Shown: one piece after another, positions 8,101 to 10,806 of the stretch | Layout of the letters: the number at the start of each line of letters is the position of its first letter | How positions within the stretch are numbered: the first letter of the stretch is position 1 | Origin: CAZKDV01 sp964551645 | Lineage (GTDB): Bacteria; Bacteroidota; Bacteroidia; Bacteroidales; DTU049 | Direction: 5' to 3' | Assembly: GCA_964551645.1 (NCBI GenBank) | Contig: CAZKDV010000086.1 | Coordinates: 1 to 10,806, forward strand | Length of the DNA stretch: 10,806 nt | Notes under the pieces: model-generated | Told to the model about the DNA's origin: nothing | The model's database searches: none | What the model saw: only the letters and a program-made list of their open reading frames with translations | Translations under genes and position numbers: made by a program

Positions 8101-8261
8101 TGAAAATAGTTTTGACTTTTATCATACCATATAGCCACTTTATCATTTTCAAGTGTAACTGAATCTGCTTTCAACCACAATATCAACTCTTTATCTGGAA
8201 TTTGCGAAAATAGTTGAGAAATAAATATAAAAACAGCAAAAAAAGTAAAAGTAAATTTCAT
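5106..8261 (-). CDS. Large exported surface protein: LamG-like, Ig-like, PKD and CARDB-like domains with T9SS C-terminal sorting domain
   Basis: A 1051-residue protein. Residues 1-19 are a Sec signal peptide (K2, hydrophobic 5-16, cut likely after LFS). Residues 25-235 form a LamG/concanavalin-like jelly roll (LWLKAD, WYDKSQN, LPVVRFNG, AELIMYNRLLS). Three short Ig-like modules of the WSDGT type follow (about 236-301, 302-370, 373-440), then five PKD-type modules (441-525, 526-612, 613-694, 695-776, 777-857); the clearest have WLFGDGN (648-654) and WDFGDGN (810-816). Residues 858-962 resemble CARDB (LIQNLGNRIVKKLQLHF). Residues 966-1051 are a type A T9SS sorting domain: RPNP (973-976), NEGVYLISV and the basic ending VKRIVVLR. 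Such proteins are carried across the outer membrane by T9SS and anchored or released. No catalytic domain was recognised, so adhesion or glycan/protein binding is the most cautious guess. The gene ends 95 bases before rocD and has its own promoter candidate. The start follows directly from the signal peptide. Confidence 0.93.
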   Translation of the reverse strand: MKFTFTFFAVFIFISQLFSQIPDKELILWLKADSVTLENDKVAIWYDKSQNYFHAVQTNQNDRPTQVVNAYNNLPVVRFNGLNNYLITSFGVDMVQPNTYFVVWSINGLTGGVQIPYTGLNTGKANATFWSNLNRIVVNGGIYINNVYSKLAPFSFMINTTEFNGVATKIYENGLLKGVVNAGTNPVDGLSIGGVLDFKYWLKGDIAELIMYNRLLSTTEREEVEQYLLNKYAPPISLGDDIYVDYGFCPITLDIGNAYSNILWSTGDTSSSIQVNQTGTYWVEAIGLGRHSRDTVYVEFPPIYLADTVICYGDTAFYDPLPGQAYSFVWSDGTTQSKNFFTEAGNYWIEITDTALCPSVFNFKVDVDSFPIVASLGADTALCAGDELMLLSGVDEAIAYQWSDGTNLSSMIVKQAGEYSLTVSNHRNCVAKDSIIVSIKGSRPKVAFLADTACFGHFTSFFDISTPVNPDSIISRTWVFNQTDTLFGSTASYQFSTHSQQDVLLILETANGCIASKEQQAFVIPNPKPNFLPYMGCSKQNIQFQNQSSSDYPGSMQYQWKVFSQQDELLYTSNLTQPQFQFDTAGTYKVFLSVTLLGTCTDSVKKAVEIRNNPPITFSYSNVCAGQTTTFTDLTQVPSHEVIIERQWLFGDGNTSNLPNPTHQYANAGIYNVSLFNRSINGCADTLTKEVQIHAQALSDFHYSNNCVFQEVQFSDNTVLDNDTISNYLWTFDNLHTSASPNPVYVFSDTGTYQVKLDVQTLNGCVSSIQKNVPIHSNPSASFSFYPEYGNPPLQVEFANKSTDAYSYLWDFGDGNISTLPNPTHIYTESDIFNISLTVANQFLCSDSAFGTIYVVPSSYDIYVKNVEISKIDDNFFSVHALIQNLGNRIVKKLQLHFQIDNQTRISEIWEGAMQSGEEYVYVFNSLIHKRHLEDCKILCVNVYSDEDIEDFNPQNNIYCFVNDDSFEIVLVRPNPVSSSAELLLVLEQNSKCNIIVSSIEGNIVFRQDNVEAKRGLNIFTLDLSHLNEGVYLISVQSATSEAVKRIVVLR
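5691..6941 (-). repeat. Tandem PKD-type modules inside the surface protein
   Basis: This stretch codes for five modules of about 80-90 residues (441-857). Each has a W-x-F or related core strand and most have a PNP-x3-Y/F turn: NLPNPTHQYANAG, SASPNPVYVFSDTG and STLPNPTHIYTESD. DNA similarity is visible between 5791-5833 and 6279-6322, where the same codon order runs through the GDGN...PNPTH segment with scattered changes. The units have diverged and are not exact repeats, so recent duplication is unlikely. Confidence 0.6.
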
Positions 8262-8282
8262 TAATAAAAAAAAATATGTTTA

Positions 8283-8290
8283 CAAAATTA
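8283..8290 (-). promoter_or_regulatory. Candidate -7 element (TAATTTTG) of the surface-protein gene
   Basis: On the minus strand this reads TAATTTTG, a full match to TAnnTTTG, ending 21 bases before the ATG at 8261 and lying in the 43-base gap after the flippase stop. A TTTG (minus strand, 8306-8309) lies 15 bases upstream, shorter than the usual 19-21. It would give the surface-protein gene its own short-leader transcript. Confidence 0.38.
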
Positions 8291-8304
8291 GTAATTTCAT
8301 GCTA

Positions 8305-9609
8305 TCAAAACATCAATCTAATTTTCATTTTATCTTTAATGAAGTAGTACATAAGTAGAACAGAAAACATATATGTTAGGCTTGTAGAAATAGCTGCACC
8401 AATCAAACCAAAAGACAATACTAATATAATAGTTGTAATTATATTAAAACCAAGAATTAACAAAACACTTTTTAATGATGTTGTTAAAAAATTTGCCATA
8501 GCAAGAAAAGCTCCTGCAAAATAATAAATTGCAGGCAGTATAATACCTGCCAATAGTATATAAAAGACAACTATGCTTTCGCCAAAATTTGTATTCTTCA
8601 TAAATATCTTTAATAAAAAAGGATATGCAATACCTACAAGAGACACAGAAGGCAAAACAATAATCAACATAACTTTTACAATTTGTTTAACATATTTCTC
8701 AAGTTTTTCTTTTTGATTGGAAGCCCATAAATTTGAAACAATTGGATTAATATTAACCTGAACTGTACCCGTAAACATAAGCAACCCTTTGACAATTGTT
8801 GATGCAAAACTATAAATTCCGACATCATAATTATTCATAAAAAATCCCAAAAGTAAAATATCTGTTTTTTTATTTGTTTCTGATGTTATACTTATCAAAA
8901 GGGTTTTTAAACCAAAGTGCAAATGCTTTTTCATCCATATTATACTTCTTTTTGATGTAATATTAAATAAATGTCTGGTGTAAAAAAGCATCCAAATTGC
9001 AATAATACATTCAGATATAGGGATACACAAGACTGTATAATATACTGGAAAGTCTAAGAGCACACAAGCCACAACAAACACAAGCATCATTATCCATCTG
9101 GCAGATTGATTGAGAGCATAAATTTTCATTTTTCTCAAACCATTCAATAAAGCCATGAGCAATTTGTTCAAAGTAAAAAAAGGCAAACCTATGACAATAA
9201 GTTTAGTTGCAAAAGTAACATCAGCATTGAAAAAAATTGATGGATTGACAAGGCATAATAAAATAATAGCAATAGTTAAAATAAGCGAAAAAGGAACAGC
9301 CACCAATATTGCTGATGTTGTAATTTTGTTTATCTCATCTTTTTGTTCTACAAACTCTGATACATACTTCAATACAGAAGACTGCATGCCAAGCACAGCA
9401 ACAATTGATAACAATGTAAATACTGCAAATGACTGGTTAAATATACCTACACCATCTGCACCATATTTATTGCCTAATACAATATTGATAATAATTCCCG
9501 TAAAAGCTAATAAAATTGTGCTTAAATAATTGTAAAAAGTGTCTTGAGAGAATTTGTTGTTGATAAAAAGTTTTTTTGCTTTCTGAAATAACTCTTTGAT
9601 ACTATTCAT
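8305..9609 (-). CDS. Polysaccharide (O-antigen type) flippase, Wzx/PST family
   Basis: A polytopic inner-membrane protein of 434 residues with about 12-14 hydrophobic segments, of the MVF/PST superfamily that moves undecaprenyl-linked glycan units across the inner membrane. The N-terminal pattern fits Wzx proteins: an amphipathic start, then FYNYLSTILLAFTGIIINIVLG, GADGVGIFNQ and a QSSVLKYVSEF segment. Charged loops (KKTDILLLGFF, YSFASTIVKGL) lie between membrane spans in mid-protein, as in the family. ATG 9609 is chosen; an in-frame TTG at 9624 would add five residues but nothing conserved. It lies after a WecE-like gene in the same direction, which supports a role in surface glycan export. 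The glycan itself cannot be deduced. The symbol wzx is not assigned because families of this superfamily are hard to separate by eye. Confidence 0.9.
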   Translation of the reverse strand: MNSIKELFQKAKKLFINNKFSQDTFYNYLSTILLAFTGIIINIVLGNKYGADGVGIFNQSFAVFTLLSIVAVLGMQSSVLKYVSEFVEQKDEINKITTSAILVAVPFSLILTIAIILLCLVNPSIFFNADVTFATKLIVIGLPFFTLNKLLMALLNGLRKMKIYALNQSARWIMMLVFVVACVLLDFPVYYTVLCIPISECIIAIWMLFYTRHLFNITSKRSIIWMKKHLHFGLKTLLISITSETNKKTDILLLGFFMNNYDVGIYSFASTIVKGLLMFTGTVQVNINPIVSNLWASNQKEKLEKYVKQIVKVMLIIVLPSVSLVGIAYPFLLKIFMKNTNFGESIVVFYILLAGIILPAIYYFAGAFLAMANFLTTSLKSVLLILGFNIITTIILVLSFGLIGAAISTSLTYMFSVLLMYYFIKDKMKIRLMF

Positions 9610-9695
9610 AGCAGTATTTTTCAATTTAATTTTTTATTTCTTTCCACATCTTAGTAAACAATTGTTATTTCACTAAAAAACTGCCAAAAGAATCG

Positions 9696-9703
9696 CAAAG
9701 ATA
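9696..9703 (-). promoter_or_regulatory. Candidate promoter -7 element (TATCTTTG) of the flippase gene
   Basis: The minus strand reads TATCTTTGC, a typical form of the Bacteroidetes -7 element, in the 159-base gap between the aminotransferase stop and the flippase ATG, and about 86 bases before that ATG. No clear -33 TTTG is seen at the expected distance. The gap also carries the GCTAAA repeats further upstream. Confidence 0.42.
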
Positions 9704-9730
9704 CACTAAGTTTTTTTATCTCTATTCTCT

Positions 9731-9767
9731 GCTAAACTTCGCTAAATAGTCCATAATAGTTGCTAAA
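9731..9767. repeat. Three direct GCTAAA repeats spaced 10 and 21 bases
   Basis: GCTAAA occurs at 9731-9736, 9741-9746 and 9762-9767 (TTTAGC on the minus strand). The offsets are about one and two helix turns, so all copies would face the same side of the DNA. They lie just upstream of the flippase promoter candidate on the minus strand. A hexamer repeated three times can arise by chance, so the function is unproven. Confidence 0.45.
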
Positions 9768-9768
9768 A

Positions 9769-10806
9769 CTAAAATTGCTCAGTTTTTCTATAAAACTCAT
9801 TTATTAAATCAGTTATTAATTTTATTTGCTCTTCTTGCAACTCATAATACATTGGTAACCTCAACAAACAATCTGTATATCTATCTGCATTTGAAAGTTC
9901 TCTGCCATCATGTTTATTTTTATAATATTCAGATTTGTGTAAAGACAAATAATGAAACACACTCATTATATTATAGTTTTTCAAATGTTTAATAAGATTT
10001 TGTCGATCTTCTAATGTTTTGCATACTATATAAAACATGTGTGCATTGTTTGTAGCATAATCGGGTATAAACGGCAATTGCAAAAATTCTTTTGTATGAA
10101 GTTCTTTTAATTCAGCATAATATTGATTATAGATTTCTTTTCTTCTTTTTTGAATTTGATCAATATTTTCTAATTGTGCCCACAAAAATGCAGCAATTAT
10201 TTCGGAAGGCAAAAATGACGAACCTATATCAACCCAGCCGTATTTATTAACTTCTCCTCTAAAAAACTCTGCTCGATTTGTTCCTTTTTCCCAAATAATT
10301 TCAGCACGACTAAAAAACTTCTCATCATTAATTGCCAACATTCCACCCTCTCCACTCTGTATGTTTTTTGTTTCGTGAAACGAAAAAGTGCCAAAATGCC
10401 CAATAGAACCAAGAGCCTTTTTGGTGCCATTACTAAAAGTAAAATAACTGTCTATTGCTTGTGCTGCATCTTCAATCACAAAAAGTTTGTGTTTTTCTGC
10501 AATATTCATTATTTTTTCCATATTGCATGCAACACCTGCATAATGCACCACAACAATAGCCTTTGTTTTTGAGTTTATCAAGTTTTCGATTTTATCCTCA
10601 TCAATGCCCGGATGCTCAGTTCTGCTATCAGCAAAAACTATTTTGGCTCCTTGACGCACAAATGCCAAAGCCGACGAGACAAAGGTGTATGATGGCACAA
10701 TCACCTCATCGCCTGCTTGAATATTGCACAATATTGCTGACATTTCTAATGCGTCTGTGCAACTTGTTGTTAATAAACATTTCTGAAAATTATATCTACT
10801 TTCAAA
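9769..10806 (-). CDS. rffA: dTDP-4-amino-4,6-dideoxygalactose transaminase (WecE/RffA type), N-terminus outside window
   Basis: The frame is open to the right edge; 345 residues are visible and about 30-35 N-terminal residues are missing compared with E. coli WecE (about 376). The internal ATG at 10743 is not the start, because the conserved LLTTSCTDALEM segment lies before it and runs into it. It is a DegT/DnrJ/EryC1/StrS PLP aminotransferase that converts dTDP-4-keto-6-deoxyglucose to dTDP-4-amino-4,6-dideoxygalactose (dTDP-Fuc4N), a precursor of surface glycans. Motifs: GDEVIVPSYTFVSS (32-45), VVHYAGVAC, VIEDAAQA with the PLP-nitrogen aspartate D113, and the Schiff-base lysine K147 in FSFHETKNI, then GEGGML. 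Further stretches shared with E. coli WecE as I recall it are EKGTNRAEFFRGEVNKYGW, DIGSS-x5-EIIAAFLWAQLE, NAHMFYI and VFHYLSLH. Specificity for Fuc4N is inferred from this overall match; related 4-aminohexose aminotransferases cannot be fully excluded. With the flippase it forms the edge of a glycan cluster that likely continues to the right. Confidence 0.92.
   Translation of the reverse strand, partial: FESRYNFQKCLLTTSCTDALEMSAILCNIQAGDEVIVPSYTFVSSALAFVRQGAKIVFADSRTEHPGIDEDKIENLINSKTKAIVVVHYAGVACNMEKIMNIAEKHKLFVIEDAAQAIDSYFTFSNGTKKALGSIGHFGTFSFHETKNIQSGEGGMLAINDEKFFSRAEIIWEKGTNRAEFFRGEVNKYGWVDIGSSFLPSEIIAAFLWAQLENIDQIQKRRKEIYNQYYAELKELHTKEFLQLPFIPDYATNNAHMFYIVCKTLEDRQNLIKHLKNYNIMSVFHYLSLHKSEYYKNKHDGRELSNADRYTDCLLRLPMYYELQEEQIKLITDLINEFYRKTEQF

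Noticed and set aside
9099..9114. Second sigma-54-like match (TGGCA with TTG at the correct offset, plus strand)
   Set aside because: It lies inside the flippase coding sequence, antisense, with no gene downstream. It shows that such partial matches arise by chance here and limits trust in the site at 3185.
9155..9529. 124-codon open frame on the plus strand opposite the flippase gene
   Set aside because: It is the reverse of hydrophobic coding sequence, with no start signal and no recognisable domain.
9610..9624. TTG at 9624 as start of the flippase
   Set aside because: It adds five unconserved residues, and an ATG follows at 9609 immediately before the amphipathic N-terminus.
9769..10743. 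WecE-like enzyme read as a complete 324-residue protein from ATG 10743
   Set aside because: Conserved residues of the family (LLTTSCTDALE) are encoded upstream in the same frame, so the ATG is internal and the gene is cut by the window edge.
1..10806. tRNA, rRNA, CRISPR array, insertion sequence or transposase genes
   Set aside because: No cloverleaf, spaced identical repeats, terminal inverted repeats or transposase motifs were seen on reading either strand.

Overview
The window looks like a piece of chromosome from a low-GC member of the Bacteroidota (Bacteroidetes). Four things point there: a 1051-residue exported protein that ends in a type IX secretion (T9SS) sorting domain, Bacteroidetes-type TAnnTTTG promoter elements, general absence of Shine-Dalgarno sequences, and PKD/LamG surface-protein architecture. 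Genus and species cannot be read from the sequence. No RNA gene, insertion sequence or CRISPR array was seen, and no gene-free stretch exceeds 300 bases.

Left part (1-3711, + strand): a phosphorelay cluster. In order it holds the C-terminal 432 residues of a hybrid histidine kinase (a degenerate receiver, a canonical receiver and an HPt domain; the kinase core lies off the left edge), a full NtrC-type sigma-54 activator (receiver, AAA+, Fis-type HTH), a free-standing HPt protein, and a single-domain receiver that resembles the activator's own receiver. A candidate sigma-54 promoter lies just in front of the receiver's second possible start codon, so this gene may be a target of the activator next door.

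Middle (3726-5023, - strand): ornithine aminotransferase (rocD) with an unusually strong Shine-Dalgarno sequence and a clear hairpin terminator, which separates it from the convergent phosphorelay cluster.

Right part (5106-10806, - strand): a giant T9SS-exported surface protein with LamG-like, Ig-like, PKD and CARDB-like domains; a Wzx-type polysaccharide flippase; and, cut by the right edge, a WecE/RffA sugar aminotransferase. The last two belong to surface glycan or O-antigen synthesis. Their nearness to a T9SS cargo fits the general idea that such cargo is attached to surface lipopolysaccharide, but this link is inference. The most interesting parts are the phosphorelay cluster with its decoy-like receiver, its orphan HPt and receiver, and the possible sigma-54 autoregulatory loop.
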